A stretch of 64,000 bases of DNA, taken from contig PKYQ01000023.1 of NCBI GenBank assembly GCA_003133685.1, positions 158,622 through 222,621 on the forward strand, read 5' to 3'. Below the pieces are notes generated by a model. The model worked only from the letters and a program-made list of their open reading frames with translations. It searched no databases and was not told the origin of the DNA. Numbering within the stretch: the stretch's first letter is position 1; every line of letters begins with the position of its first letter. Below are positions 51,102-61,942 of this stretch, one piece after another. The translations under genes and the position numbers were made by a program. Origin of the DNA: Acidimicrobiaceae bacterium (GTDB taxonomy: Bacteria > Actinomycetota > Acidimicrobiia > Acidimicrobiales > RAAP-2).

Positions 51102-51988
51102 GCCTTCGCGTCATCGTGGTGGGCGACGTCATGCTCGACGTGGTTGTGAAACCTGACACGGAGATCGCACCGACGAGTGATACGCCATCGCGAGTGCGAC
51201 TCAACCGTGGTGGCGCCGCGGCGAATATGGCCGAAGCATTGGCTCGTGAGGGACATCATGTTACTTACGTTGGGGCGTGCGGTGATGACCTCGCGGCCCA
51301 ACTCTTTGAAGAGACGCTTCACCGCGCCGGCATTGATGTGGCGCTCGAGCGCCTCGGCGAACCCACTGGTGTGGTCGTCGCCGTCGTGGATGCCGAGGGC
51401 CAGCGCGCGATGATGACGGATAGGGGAGCGAACTCAAAGCTTGGCTACGCGCACGTCCTCGAATCACTCACCCAACCATTCGATCACCTCCATGTGTCGG
51501 GATACACGCTTCTCGATCCACTGACGATTGGCGTCGGTCGCGATGCACTGGCCAGGGCCAACGAAATGGGGCGCTCAACGTCAGTCGATGTCTGTTCCGT
51601 TGCTCCCCTCATTGCTCTGACGCCAGCTGTATTCATGGAAGCGGCCCGTGGTGCCGGAACGTTGTTCGCCAACGAAGAAGAGGCGCTCGCCTTGAGTGGC
51701 GCCTCGACGGTGGACGCCGCGATCGAACGGTTGTCACACGACTTCGCCGAAATCGTCGTGACGCGGGGCGAATTTGGCGTGCAGGCCCGCAAGGGCGGCG
51801 CCGATTACCACGCAGCGTCACTGAGCGATCAAATTATCGATACGACCGGTGCGGGAGACGCCGCCACGGGAGCGTATTTGGCGGTTCGCCTCGGCGAGGG
51901 CACAATTGACCAGGCTCTCGAGGCGGCCATGTCAGCCGCGTCACTCGTGGTCCGGGGGCTTGGTTCTCGCGGTCAATCGCGAATATAG
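51098..51988 (+). CDS. psuK: PfkB-family kinase, probable pseudouridine kinase
   Basis: 296-residue ribokinase-like sugar kinase. N-terminal NRGGAAANMAEALAREG substrate motif and C-terminal DTTGAGDAATGAYLA with the catalytic Asp. Fused in order with psuG, so pseudouridine is the likely substrate, giving the 5'-phosphate for PsuG; sequence alone would also allow another ribonucleoside or sugar. Confidence 0.86.
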   Translation: MSLRVIVVGDVMLDVVVKPDTEIAPTSDTPSRVRLNRGGAAANMAEALAREGHHVTYVGACGDDLAAQLFEETLHRAGIDVALERLGEPTGVVVAVVDAEGQRAMMTDRGANSKLGYAHVLESLTQPFDHLHVSGYTLLDPLTIGVGRDALARANEMGRSTSVDVCSVAPLIALTPAVFMEAARGAGTLFANEEEALALSGASTVDAAIERLSHDFAEIVVTRGEFGVQARKGGADYHAASLSDQIIDTTGAGDAATGAYLAVRLGEGTIDQALEAAMSAASLVVRGLGSRGQSRI

Positions 51989-52126
51989 GATTTCCGTCGG
52001 TCGCGGCCGGGGACCTGGCGATTCATCTGGTCCAAGAAATTATTGGGCTCGGACTTTACCGGAGCCACGGTTTGGACGTCGCCTCGCCACGGACGCCGGA
52101 GTTCGCTAAAGACAGGAATTTCTGCA

Positions 52127-52156
52127 CTGACACACTGTGACGTTCCTTGTTATGCT
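52127..52156 (+). promoter_or_regulatory. Probable promoter of the nucleoside importer operon
   Basis: CTGACA (52127-52132), 18-bp spacer, TATGCT (52151-52156). A leader of about 65 nt and an AAAGGGGAG ribosome binding site follow. One of few promoters here with a good -35. The rest of 51989-52227 shows nothing else. Confidence 0.55.
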
Positions 52157-52227
52157 CACGCTCGGACAGACGTCTACGAAGTAAAGGCTTCTAAGGAACC
52201 GTCCACAAAATCCAAAAGGGGAGTGCA

Positions 52228-53394
52228 ATGAATTCAATCGGAAAGGGCCGCGTCGGGCGTTTCGCTCTCTCGGCCAGTGCCGCCTGTCTGCTGTTGACGG
52301 GACTTACAATCGGCGCGGCCGGCTCGGCCGGCGCGGCGTCGAAGTACCACAAGACGTTGGCCTGCGAGGTCACCGACACCGGGGGCGTCAACGACCGTTC
52401 GTTCAACGCTTCGGCCTACCTTGGTCTCAAGCAGGCCGCCAAGGTCTCGAAGTTAATCACGACCAAGGTGCAGTCGACGCCGTCTAACGGCACCGAGTCC
52501 ACCTACCAGACAGAGGTCGGATCGTTCATCTCCCAGAAGTGCAGCATCATCATCACGGTCGGCTTCTTGATGTCCGACGAGACGTGGAACGCCGCGCATC
52601 AGAACCCGAAGGATCACTTCGCGCAGGTTGACAACGGCAACCAGAGCCCCGGTAAGGACGGCGTTGCGGTGAAGCCGTACACGGGAACAGCCAAGAACAT
52701 TCTGGGCCTCACGTATGAAACCCAGCAGGACGCGTTCCTCGGTGGTTACGAAGCGGCGGCCTACGCCGTCGCGCACAACGCTGCGGCGCCCAAGGTCGCG
52801 ACCTACGGCGGCCAGCAGTTCAGCTCTGTGACCTACTACATGGACGGCTTCTACGACGGCGTCCAGTACTACAACACGACGATGAAGCCGACGGCCCCGG
52901 TCACGGTGCTCGGTTGGAACGAGAAGACCCAGAAGGGAACCTTTATTAACTCCTTCACCGACCAGACCACGGCGGCGACCGACACGACTGCCTTCTTGTC
53001 CCAGGGCGCGACGACAGTCTTCCCCGTCGCCGGTTCTGACGGCCTCGGCACGACGGCGGCAGTAACCACGTGGAACAACGCCCACACGCTCCAGGCGAAC
53101 GTGGAGTGGGTTGACACGGACGGCTGCACCAACGACCCGTCCAACTGCAACTTGTTCCTCAACTCGGTCACCAAGGGCGTGACGGCATCGGTGAAAGCTG
53201 CCATCCTCGATCAGGCCACAGGTAAATTCGCCGGCGGCGACTACATCGGTACGCTGAAGAACGGCGGCGCCGCATTCATCGCGGACCACGGTACGGCGGG
53301 CAAAGCGAATAGCGCGGCAACACTTGCGGCAGTCGTGACACTCACCAAGGGAATCGAGAACGGCTCCATCAAGATCCCAGTCGGTGGCAAATAG
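52228..53394 (+). CDS. BMP-family nucleoside-binding protein
   Basis: 388-residue exported receptor of the basic membrane protein (BMP/PnrA/Med) family. Signal peptide ends near AGSAGAASK; no lipobox Cys is positioned for lipidation, unlike most BMP receptors. VTDTGGVNDRSFNASAYLG is the family hallmark; a later DTDGCTNDPSNC segment adds two Cys. Binds nucleosides for the ABC importer encoded next. A strong hairpin after the gene probably keeps its expression above that of the membrane parts. Confidence 0.9.
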   Translation: MNSIGKGRVGRFALSASAACLLLTGLTIGAAGSAGAASKYHKTLACEVTDTGGVNDRSFNASAYLGLKQAAKVSKLITTKVQSTPSNGTESTYQTEVGSFISQKCSIIITVGFLMSDETWNAAHQNPKDHFAQVDNGNQSPGKDGVAVKPYTGTAKNILGLTYETQQDAFLGGYEAAAYAVAHNAAAPKVATYGGQQFSSVTYYMDGFYDGVQYYNTTMKPTAPVTVLGWNEKTQKGTFINSFTDQTTAATDTTAFLSQGATTVFPVAGSDGLGTTAAVTTWNNAHTLQANVEWVDTDGCTNDPSNCNLFLNSVTKGVTASVKAAILDQATGKFAGGDYIGTLKNGGAAFIADHGTAGKANSAATLAAVVTLTKGIENGSIKIPVGGK

Positions 53395-53414
53395 TCCGGC
53401 CGTACTTATGCCTT

Positions 53415-53452
53415 ACAACGGGGGTCGAGTCTTTGGACTCGGCCCCCGTTGT
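53415..53452 (+). terminator. Stable 17-bp hairpin between binding protein and ATPase genes
   Basis: ACAACGGGGGTCGAGTC-tttg-GACTCGGCCCCCGTTGT with one G-T pair. It lies 21 bp after the receptor stop and 30 bp before the ATPase start; probable partial terminator or mRNA-stabilising 3' stem. Confidence 0.75.
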
Positions 53453-53481
53453 ATTTCACTTCCCGATTAGGTTTGAGATTC

Positions 53482-55008
53482 ATGAAGCTGGAACTTCGAG
53501 CGGTCACCAAGCACTTCGGTTCGCTCGCGGCCAACAAGAATGTCAATCTCGTCGTCGAGCCGGGACAGATTCATTGTCTGCTCGGAGAGAACGGCGCGGG
53601 CAAGTCCACTCTGATGAACGTGCTCTACGGCATGATTTCGCCGGACAGTGGCCAGCTGCTCATCAATGACGAGGTCGTATCCATTCGCGACCCTAAAGAC
53701 GCCGTGACCCACAAGATCGGCATGGTGCATCAGCACTTCATGCTGATCCCGGTCTTCACCGTCGCCGAGAACATCATCCTCGGGAGCGAGCCTGTCAAGC
53801 CTTGGCCGTTCATTGATCATCAGAGCGCCACCGAACGCATCGTCGCCCTCGCCAAGGAATACAACTTCGACATCGACCCTTCCGCCACGATCGAGAACCT
53901 CCCCATCGGCACCCAGCAGCGCGTCGAGATCCTGAAAGCGCTCAGCCACAACGCGGAGATCCTTATTCTCGACGAGCCAACGGCCGTACTCACGCCTCAA
54001 GAGGCCGACGCACTGATGATCGTCATGCGCACGTTGAAGGCTCAGGGCAAGTCCATCATCTTCATCACGCACAAGTTGAAAGAAGTCCTCGAAATCGCCG
54101 ACGTCATCACAGTGATGCGACTTGGCGAGGTCGTGGGCACGACAACTCCGGCCGAGACCAACGAGGCCGCACTCGCCACGATGATGGTGGGACGTGACGT
54201 CAGCCTCGTCGTTGAAAAGCCCCCAGCCCACACCGGCGACGTGACACTCGGGGTCACGGACCTCTTTGTTCAGGACGATCGGGGATTGACCGCGGTGAAG
54301 GGCGTCTCGTTCGAGGTCCGAGCTGGCGAGATTCTTGCCTTTGCGGGTGTCCAGGGAAACGGACAGACCGAACTTGTCGAGGCGCTCACCGGGCTGCGAC
54401 GAGTGACGGCGGGCTCGGTGGTCCTGAACGGGACCGAGTTGGTTGGCCAATCCGTGCGTGACGTGCTCAACGCCGGCGTGGGCCACGTCCCCGAGGATCG
54501 ACAGCGACACGGATTAGTGCTTTCCTTATCGATTGCTGACAATCTCGTCCTCGATCAATTGGACAGTTCTCAGTACAAGTCGTGGTGGGGCCGCAAGCTG
54601 AAAGCGATTGTGGAAAACGGGACACGCCGCATCGCCGAGTATGACATTCGTGCCCAGAATGAAGCCGAGCCGCTCAGCTCCCTCTCGGGCGGCAACCAGC
54701 AAAAAGTCGTCATGGCGCGTGAGCTTTCTCGCGAGCTCAAGGTCTTGATCTGCGCCCAGCCCACTCGCGGGCTCGACGTGGGTTCAATCGAGTTCATGCA
54801 CCGCCAGATCGTCGCGATACGAGACGAGGGCGTTGCAGTAGTGATCATCTCGAGCGAACTCGACGAGGTCATCGCCCTAGGAGACCGCGTGGCGGTCCTC
54901 TACGACGGGATAATCCAGGACATTGTGCCGCCGACGACGAGCCGTGAAGACTTCGGACTCCTGATGGCCGGTTCGCGACCGACAGTGAGCGCAGGGTCGA
55001 TTTCGTGA
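53482..55008 (+). CDS. nupA: Nucleoside ABC transporter, double ATPase subunit
   Basis: 508 residues with two ABC domains in tandem, as in RbsA/MglA. First domain: Walker A GENGAGKST, degenerate signature LPIGTQQRVE, Walker B LILDEPTAVLTPQ. Second: degenerate P-loop VQGNGQTEL, signature LSGGNQQKV and AQPTRGLDVG with Gln replacing the Walker B Glu. ATG 53482 is preferred to an upstream GTG inside the hairpin. Overlaps the permease gene by 4 bases. Confidence 0.92.
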   Translation: MKLELRAVTKHFGSLAANKNVNLVVEPGQIHCLLGENGAGKSTLMNVLYGMISPDSGQLLINDEVVSIRDPKDAVTHKIGMVHQHFMLIPVFTVAENIILGSEPVKPWPFIDHQSATERIVALAKEYNFDIDPSATIENLPIGTQQRVEILKALSHNAEILILDEPTAVLTPQEADALMIVMRTLKAQGKSIIFITHKLKEVLEIADVITVMRLGEVVGTTTPAETNEAALATMMVGRDVSLVVEKPPAHTGDVTLGVTDLFVQDDRGLTAVKGVSFEVRAGEILAFAGVQGNGQTELVEALTGLRRVTAGSVVLNGTELVGQSVRDVLNAGVGHVPEDRQRHGLVLSLSIADNLVLDQLDSSQYKSWWGRKLKAIVENGTRRIAEYDIRAQNEAEPLSSLSGGNQQKVVMARELSRELKVLICAQPTRGLDVGSIEFMHRQIVAIRDEGVAVVIISSELDEVIALGDRVAVLYDGIIQDIVPPTTSREDFGLLMAGSRPTVSAGSIS

Positions 55009-56276
55009 CAACCGACGTCGTAGCCCTAGAGCCGCGGTCGAGCCGGCTACTCCAAATCGCCCTGCGCGTTCGGCGCGCGAACATGGCGCTGGTACTGCTA
55101 CTCGCCCTCTTCGTCGGATTGACCGTTGGGGCGTTCATGATCATCGTGACCACTCCTTCGCTTGTGCACTCCTGGGCCACGTTTTTCTCACACCCGGGCG
55201 CGACAATATCGGAGAACTTCAATGCCGTTTGGTTCGCTTACGAGCAGATCTTCCAGGGATCACTGTTCGACTTCCACGCGATGCGAATCCTGATCGACCA
55301 TCCCGACAAGGCAAACTTGGCGATCGCCTTGGGACCGATCTCACTCACCCTCCAAGACGCGACGCCTCTTATTGTCGCGGGCCTCGGCCTCGCCATCGGC
55401 TTTCGCAGCAACATATTTGATATCGGTGGTCAGGGTCAGGTGATTGCGGGCGGTCTCATCGCGGGCCTCATCGGCTTCAGCTTGAACTTGACACCGATTC
55501 TGCAGGTCTCCCTCGAATTAGTAGCGGCCATGATCGCCGGCGCTCTACTCGCGTCCCTCGCTGGAGTCCTCAAGGCATATACCGGCGCCCATGAAGTGAT
55601 CGTCACCATGATGAGCAACTACATCATGGTGCTCTTATTGGGGTACCTACTGATCACGAATCTCTTCGCTCGGCCCGGCGTGAAGGACGGAGCCTCCAAG
55701 GCCGTGACGCCGACCGGGCAACTGCCCTACTTCTTCTCGCATCTGAGCTCCGGACTTCTGGTCAATGTCGGATTCCTGATCGCGTTCGCGATGGTATTCG
55801 TCGTCCAGTGGTTCTTCAACCGCTCCAAGACTGGCTTTGAGTTACTGATGGTGGGTCAAAACGGCGAAGCCGCGAGAACCGCCGGTATTAACGCCAAGCG
55901 CACGACGATTATCACTCTTTGCCTCGCCGGAGCGCTCTGCGGTCTCGCTGGCATGTTGGAATTAACGGGCGTCGACCACTTCCTCTCTCCAAACTTCGGC
56001 GGTTCCTACGGATTTGATGCGATCACCGTTGCCTTGCTCGGGCGCAACCGGCCGTGGGGTGTCTTCTTCGGAGCGATCTTCTTCGGCGCGATGTACGCCG
56101 GCGGTGAGGCGATGCAGGCCTTCACCCCGACCAACATCCAGTACTCCCTCGCTCAGGTCATCCAAGCGGTCGTCGTCTTTTGCGTCGCGACGCCCGCGCT
56201 GATCGTCGAGATTTTCCGTCTCACCGACAACGGGCGCTTCCGCTCGACAGGCTCCGCGGGAGGTTGGACAAAATGA
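55005..56276 (+). CDS. nupB: Nucleoside ABC transporter, permease subunit 1
   Basis: 423-residue permease of the branched-chain/BMP-associated family, with about nine helices. Core signature around GLGLAIGFRSNIFDIGGQGQ and the ATPase-contacting region GFELLMVGQNGEAARTAGIN. An extra N-terminal extracytoplasmic stretch of about 80 residues precedes the core. GTG 55005 overlaps nupA and the 3' end overlaps nupC. Confidence 0.9.
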   Translation: MTTDVVALEPRSSRLLQIALRVRRANMALVLLLALFVGLTVGAFMIIVTTPSLVHSWATFFSHPGATISENFNAVWFAYEQIFQGSLFDFHAMRILIDHPDKANLAIALGPISLTLQDATPLIVAGLGLAIGFRSNIFDIGGQGQVIAGGLIAGLIGFSLNLTPILQVSLELVAAMIAGALLASLAGVLKAYTGAHEVIVTMMSNYIMVLLLGYLLITNLFARPGVKDGASKAVTPTGQLPYFFSHLSSGLLVNVGFLIAFAMVFVVQWFFNRSKTGFELLMVGQNGEAARTAGINAKRTTIITLCLAGALCGLAGMLELTGVDHFLSPNFGGSYGFDAITVALLGRNRPWGVFFGAIFFGAMYAGGEAMQAFTPTNIQYSLAQVIQAVVVFCVATPALIVEIFRLTDNGRFRSTGSAGGWTK

Positions 56277-57796
56277 GCATCGCCCCTGAGATAGTCACTC
56301 CTGAGATTGTCACACTTCAGAACCTCCGTCGGATCACCCGCGAGCGCGCGCTCGGCTACGGCATCACGCTCATTCTGATCGGTGTGCTCGAAGTCCTCTG
56401 GTTCGGCGGCGCAGGTTCGGCGCTCAAGACGACGATTGAATTGGGTTACAACAGCTCAACGGCGATGCCCTCGATTACCAGTGCACTAAGGGTCATTCCT
56501 CTGCTCATCGGGCTGCTTCTGCTCGCCCCCGCGGTCTCTCACGCCGCGCGAGAGTTCATCCCCGAGCGGTTGAAGTTCACGAAGGGCGTACGCAACTTCT
56601 TCATCATTGTCGGCGGCTACCTCGTCATCTGGCCAATCGTGCTGTGGCTCGGCGTCAACAGCGATGGGGCACTGCGGACGTTGACCATTCCGGTCTCCAC
56701 GACGGGCTATGTCGTCGGCATCCTCACGGTGGTCGCGGGCATCCTCCTCGCATGGCGACGATTCGACCGTGGCGCTTCGCCCCTCCTGTACGCCGGATTG
56801 ATCGTGTTTATGCTCGGATTCCTCGTGTGGGTAGCGCGCGGATCCAACGTGTCGGGTCTGCACCTTCAATTGACCGGGATTCTCGCCGCGGCCGTGGCGG
56901 CGGCCACGTTCCTCATCTTCGGTTCGCTTTCGGGAACATTGTGCGAGAGATCCGGCGTCGTCAACATCGCGATTGAGGGTCAGTTCATGACGGGGGCCAT
57001 CTCTTCGGTCATGGTCGTGAGCGCCATGAACGGTACAGGAATCTCGAAGTTGCTCGGGGTCCTCGTCGCGGGAATCCTCGGGTCCCTCCTCGGCTGGGTC
57101 CTGGCGGTCATGTCACTTCGCTACAAGGCGAACCAGATCATCGTCGGCATCGTGATCGTCGCCTTTTGCACTGCCGTGACTCAGTTCATCATGTTCCAAG
57201 TCCTCGACACTCACCAGAACCTCAACGGCGCCTACCCACTGCCCGTGTGGGCCATCCCGTTCTTCTCACACATCCCGATCATCGGTCCGATCCTCTTCGA
57301 TCAGAACGTCCTGGTTTACGTGGCGATCCTCGGGGTCGTCATCGCCAACATCGCGCTCTTTCGCACCCGGTGGGGTCTGCGGGTGCGCTCGGTCGGAGAA
57401 AAGCCCATCGCCGCAGAGACCGTGGGGGTCAGCGTCACGAGGATGCGCTACGGCGCCGTCATCCTCGGGGGCTTCGTCGCGGGACTCGGAGGCGCCGCGT
57501 TCACAATCGGTCCGGGTACGAACTTCACCTTCGGCATGACGAACGGTTACGGCTACATCGCGCTCGCCATCATGATCTTCGGTCGCTGGCGCCCCTACGG
57601 GGCGCTCATGGCATCACTTCTTTTCGGATTCACCATCGCGCTCAGTGCGAACCTCAATATCTATCTAAACCAGTTGGTGATCCCCCAACAGTTCATCAGC
57701 ATGCTGCCGTACGTCATCACGATTGCGGCAGTGGCGGGACTCGTCGGTCGGATTCGCCCGCCCGCCGCGGACGGTGTGCCCTTCAGTCGCGAGTAG
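56273..57796 (+). CDS. nupC: Nucleoside ABC transporter, permease subunit 2, long form
   Basis: 507 residues, much longer than the usual 300-430. The first 210 residues form about five additional hydrophobic segments (GYGITLILIGVLEVLWFGGA, RVIPLLIGLLLLAPAV, FFIIVGGYLVIWPIVLWLGV, VVGILTVVAGILLAW, LLYAGLIVFMLGFLVW) before the standard core (GTLCERSGVVNIAIEGQFMTGA, RVRSVGEKPIAAETVGV). ATG 56273 overlaps the nupB stop (ATGA). The extension may be a separate sensing or assembly module. Last gene of the importer operon. Confidence 0.9.
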   Translation: MSIAPEIVTPEIVTLQNLRRITRERALGYGITLILIGVLEVLWFGGAGSALKTTIELGYNSSTAMPSITSALRVIPLLIGLLLLAPAVSHAAREFIPERLKFTKGVRNFFIIVGGYLVIWPIVLWLGVNSDGALRTLTIPVSTTGYVVGILTVVAGILLAWRRFDRGASPLLYAGLIVFMLGFLVWVARGSNVSGLHLQLTGILAAAVAAATFLIFGSLSGTLCERSGVVNIAIEGQFMTGAISSVMVVSAMNGTGISKLLGVLVAGILGSLLGWVLAVMSLRYKANQIIVGIVIVAFCTAVTQFIMFQVLDTHQNLNGAYPLPVWAIPFFSHIPIIGPILFDQNVLVYVAILGVVIANIALFRTRWGLRVRSVGEKPIAAETVGVSVTRMRYGAVILGGFVAGLGGAAFTIGPGTNFTFGMTNGYGYIALAIMIFGRWRPYGALMASLLFGFTIALSANLNIYLNQLVIPQQFISMLPYVITIAAVAGLVGRIRPPAADGVPFSRE

Positions 57797-57896
57797 TCAT
57801 GACGAGGGCCCCCGTCGAGGCGCATTGCGACACGTAACCTCGGCCTACCGATTGATGACTGTCATCCGTGTGACGAGCCCGATTCGTGTCCGGAAT

Positions 57897-59387
57897 TTAG
57901 GCAGGTTCTAAGGGCATCGGTGGTGCGACGTCAGCCGACGGACGGCCTGTGGCCAAGACCGTTCGACCGGTATTTCGGGGCACAGCGAATGACACTAAGA
58001 GCGCGACGATGGTGACGCCTGCCGATATTTGGAAGACGCGATCGTAGCCTGACGTGTAGGCGGACGCCTGTGAAACGGTGCGGAGGGCATGGTGCGTCAG
58101 GTCCGTCGCCACGGTCGCCAGAATTGCGAGCGAGAGTGAGCCACCGACTTGTCGTGCGGTGTTGAGAATTCCCGAGGCCAGTCCCGCGTCCGCGCGGTCG
58201 ACGCCCGAGGTCGCGGCGGTCGCGAGCGGTGCGAAGAGCAGCCCCATCGCGAACGCGCAGATGAAAGAGGGGACCAGAATATGACCGGCGTACGAATCCG
58301 CCGGCTTGATCAGCGAGATCCACAAAAAGCCCAACGTGGCCAGTACCGCACCGATTTGTAGCAACGGCCGCACCCCCGTCCTCGTTAGGAGTCGCGACGA
58401 GATCTGAGCGCCGATGATGATGGCGACGGCCATTGGGAAGAAGGCGAAGCCAGCCTTCACGGGTCCGTAGCCAAGAACGCCCTGGAAGTAGTAGGTCAAG
58501 AAGTACCACATGGCAAAGAATGCGCCGCCGATGAGGAACATCATCAGATTCGCCGTGGTGAGCGGTCGCGAATTGAAGATCTTGAACGGCACGAGCGGGT
58601 GCGACGCAACCTTCCCTTCCCAGAAAATGAACGCCGCCAACAGGGCGAGACCCAAGAAGAGCCATTCGAGTGTCGCGGATGACGTCCAGCTGTGCGTCGT
58701 CGTATTCACCACCGCGTAGATCGTCGACGCGAGGCCACCGGTGACGAGCACCGAGCCGGTGACGTCGAGCTTGGCGGTGGCGTCGCGGTTGCGCATCTCG
58801 CGTAGGTACATGGCGGCGACGGTACCGGCCACGATGCCGAAGGGAACGTTGATGAAGAAGACCCAGCGCCACGAAGCCCAACCGGTGAGGATTCCGCCCA
58901 AGAGACCGCCGACGGCGCCGCCGGCTCCGGCGACCGCGCTCCAGGCGCCGATGGCCTTGGGCAAACGGGGACCATGAAAGGTTGTGACGATGATGGTCAG
59001 GGTGGCGGGTGAGAGGATGGCGCCTCCGATGCCCTGTACCGCACGGATGGTGATCATCTGCGTTCCCGTTTGCGCGACGCCGGCACCGATGCTGGCCAGT
59101 GTGAAGAGGATGAGGCCGGTTATGTAGACCCTTCGCCGTCCGAAGAAGTCACAAGCTCGTCCGCCCAACAACAAGAAACCCGCGAAGGTCAGTACGTACG
59201 CGTTGACCACCCATTGAGCACCACCGCCTTGTGTGAAATGCAAGTCGTGGCCCATGCGCGGCAGCGCGACGTTCACGATCGAGACGTCCAAGACGACCAT
59301 GAACTGTGCGATGCAGGCAATGCAGAGAATCAACCAGTCGGGCGCGTGACGATTTGTCGAGGCGACGTCGAGGGAGGTGTCGGACAT
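57897..59387 (-). CDS. MFS drug:H+ antiporter, DHA2 (14-helix) family
   Basis: 496 residues with about 14 transmembrane helices. VVLDVSIVNVALPRMG in helix 1, GGRACDFFGRRRVYITG (motif A) and the helix 5 antiporter motif GGAVGGLLGGIL identify the EmrB/QacA group. Possibly exports a toxic compound; substrate unknown. TACAAT ends 6 nt before ATG 59387. The 100 bp between this stop and nupC show no clear hairpin. Confidence 0.9.
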   Translation of the reverse strand: MSDTSLDVASTNRHAPDWLILCIACIAQFMVVLDVSIVNVALPRMGHDLHFTQGGGAQWVVNAYVLTFAGFLLLGGRACDFFGRRRVYITGLILFTLASIGAGVAQTGTQMITIRAVQGIGGAILSPATLTIIVTTFHGPRLPKAIGAWSAVAGAGGAVGGLLGGILTGWASWRWVFFINVPFGIVAGTVAAMYLREMRNRDATAKLDVTGSVLVTGGLASTIYAVVNTTTHSWTSSATLEWLFLGLALLAAFIFWEGKVASHPLVPFKIFNSRPLTTANLMMFLIGGAFFAMWYFLTYYFQGVLGYGPVKAGFAFFPMAVAIIIGAQISSRLLTRTGVRPLLQIGAVLATLGFLWISLIKPADSYAGHILVPSFICAFAMGLLFAPLATAATSGVDRADAGLASGILNTARQVGGSLSLAILATVATDLTHHALRTVSQASAYTSGYDRVFQISAGVTIVALLVSFAVPRNTGRTVLATGRPSADVAPPMPLEPA

Positions 59388-59393
59388 TTTCTG

Positions 59394-59399
59394 ATTGTA
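59394..59399 (-). promoter_or_regulatory. -10 element TACAAT for the DHA2 exporter
   Basis: Minus strand TACAAT-cagaaa-ATG, 6-nt spacing. Confidence 0.55.
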
Positions 59400-59468
59400 A
59401 TAGTGAGGTGTAATTCGTCATGACGCGACATTTTCGTGGCGTGTGCGAAATCGGTCACACTTGATGAC

Positions 59469-61148
<1,680 letters not shown>

Positions 61149-61174
61149 CGCCCGGGGCACCGTGGTCGCGGTTC

Positions 61175-61180
61175 TAGTGT
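61175..61180 (+). promoter_or_regulatory. -10 element TAGTGT for kynA
   Basis: TAGTGT-ggaccc-GTG, 6-nt spacing. Confidence 0.5.
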
Positions 61181-61186
61181 GGACCC

Positions 61187-61942
61187 GTGAGTAAAGGGAC
61201 TGACTACGCGACGTACCTTCGGATCAACGACCTCTTGAAACTGCAGATTCCGCTCAGCGAGGACGCGCCTGACGAGTTGCTGTTCATCGTCGTCCACCAG
61301 TCCTACGAACTCTGGTTCAAGGTCATCGTCGACGAACTTCGCCGCGCCGCCGCGCAGTTGCACGCCAATCGTCCGTGGCTCGCCGTTGCTCACCTGCGAC
61401 GGATGGTCTCGATCGAGGACCTGCTGCTCACGCACCTTCAACTACTGGACTCCATGTCGCCCGAGGGTTTCCTCCAGTTCCGCGACCCGCTCGACCCGGC
61501 CTCGGGATTCCAGTCCTTCCAGTTCCGCGCCATTGAGTTCCTCAGCGGTGGGGGCAAGAAGGCGATGCTGGGTTTCAAGATCTTCGACCACGACCAGCGC
61601 GCCTGGCTTACCGAGATGAGCGAGATCCCCTCGGTGTGGTCGGGCTTTGAGCACTCGCTGCGAACGACGACGGGCGCGGCGAACGACGACCTGTTGGACG
61701 TCCTTCGGGCGCTGTATCTGTCCCACGACGAACCGGCCTTGAGCGCACTGCACGCCGTCGCCGAGCTTTTGATGGACCACGACGGACGTTTGGCCGTGTG
61801 GCGACACCAACACACGCTGATGGCCGGTCGACAGATTGGTCGGCGTCCCGGCACCGGCGGCAGTGAGGGCATGGCCTATCTCGATACGACGTTGGCGCAG
61901 CGTCTCTACCCGGCGCTGTGGGAAGTGCGCTCGGTCCTGTGA
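61187..61942 (+). CDS. kynA: Tryptophan 2,3-dioxygenase
   Basis: 251-residue heme dioxygenase that opens the indole ring of tryptophan. YATYLRINDLLKLQIPLS, HQSYELWFK (substrate-side residues), ESGF-like PASGFQSFQFRAIE and the proximal heme His in WRHQHTLMAGRQIG, with the GTGGSEG loop, are all present. GTG start follows TAGTGT at 6 nt. Overlaps kynU by 4 bases (GTGA). A kynurenine formamidase is not seen. Confidence 0.94.
   Translation: MSKGTDYATYLRINDLLKLQIPLSEDAPDELLFIVVHQSYELWFKVIVDELRRAAAQLHANRPWLAVAHLRRMVSIEDLLLTHLQLLDSMSPEGFLQFRDPLDPASGFQSFQFRAIEFLSGGGKKAMLGFKIFDHDQRAWLTEMSEIPSVWSGFEHSLRTTTGAANDDLLDVLRALYLSHDEPALSALHAVAELLMDHDGRLAVWRHQHTLMAGRQIGRRPGTGGSEGMAYLDTTLAQRLYPALWEVRSVL

Noticed and set aside
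53449-53481. Earlier GTG start for nupA
   Set aside because: It lies in the 3' arm of the hairpin and adds residues not seen in the family; ATG 53482 gives the standard start.
57797-57896. Terminator between nupC and the convergent exporter
   Set aside because: Only a weak GACG/CGTC pairing is present; no convincing stem-loop was found.
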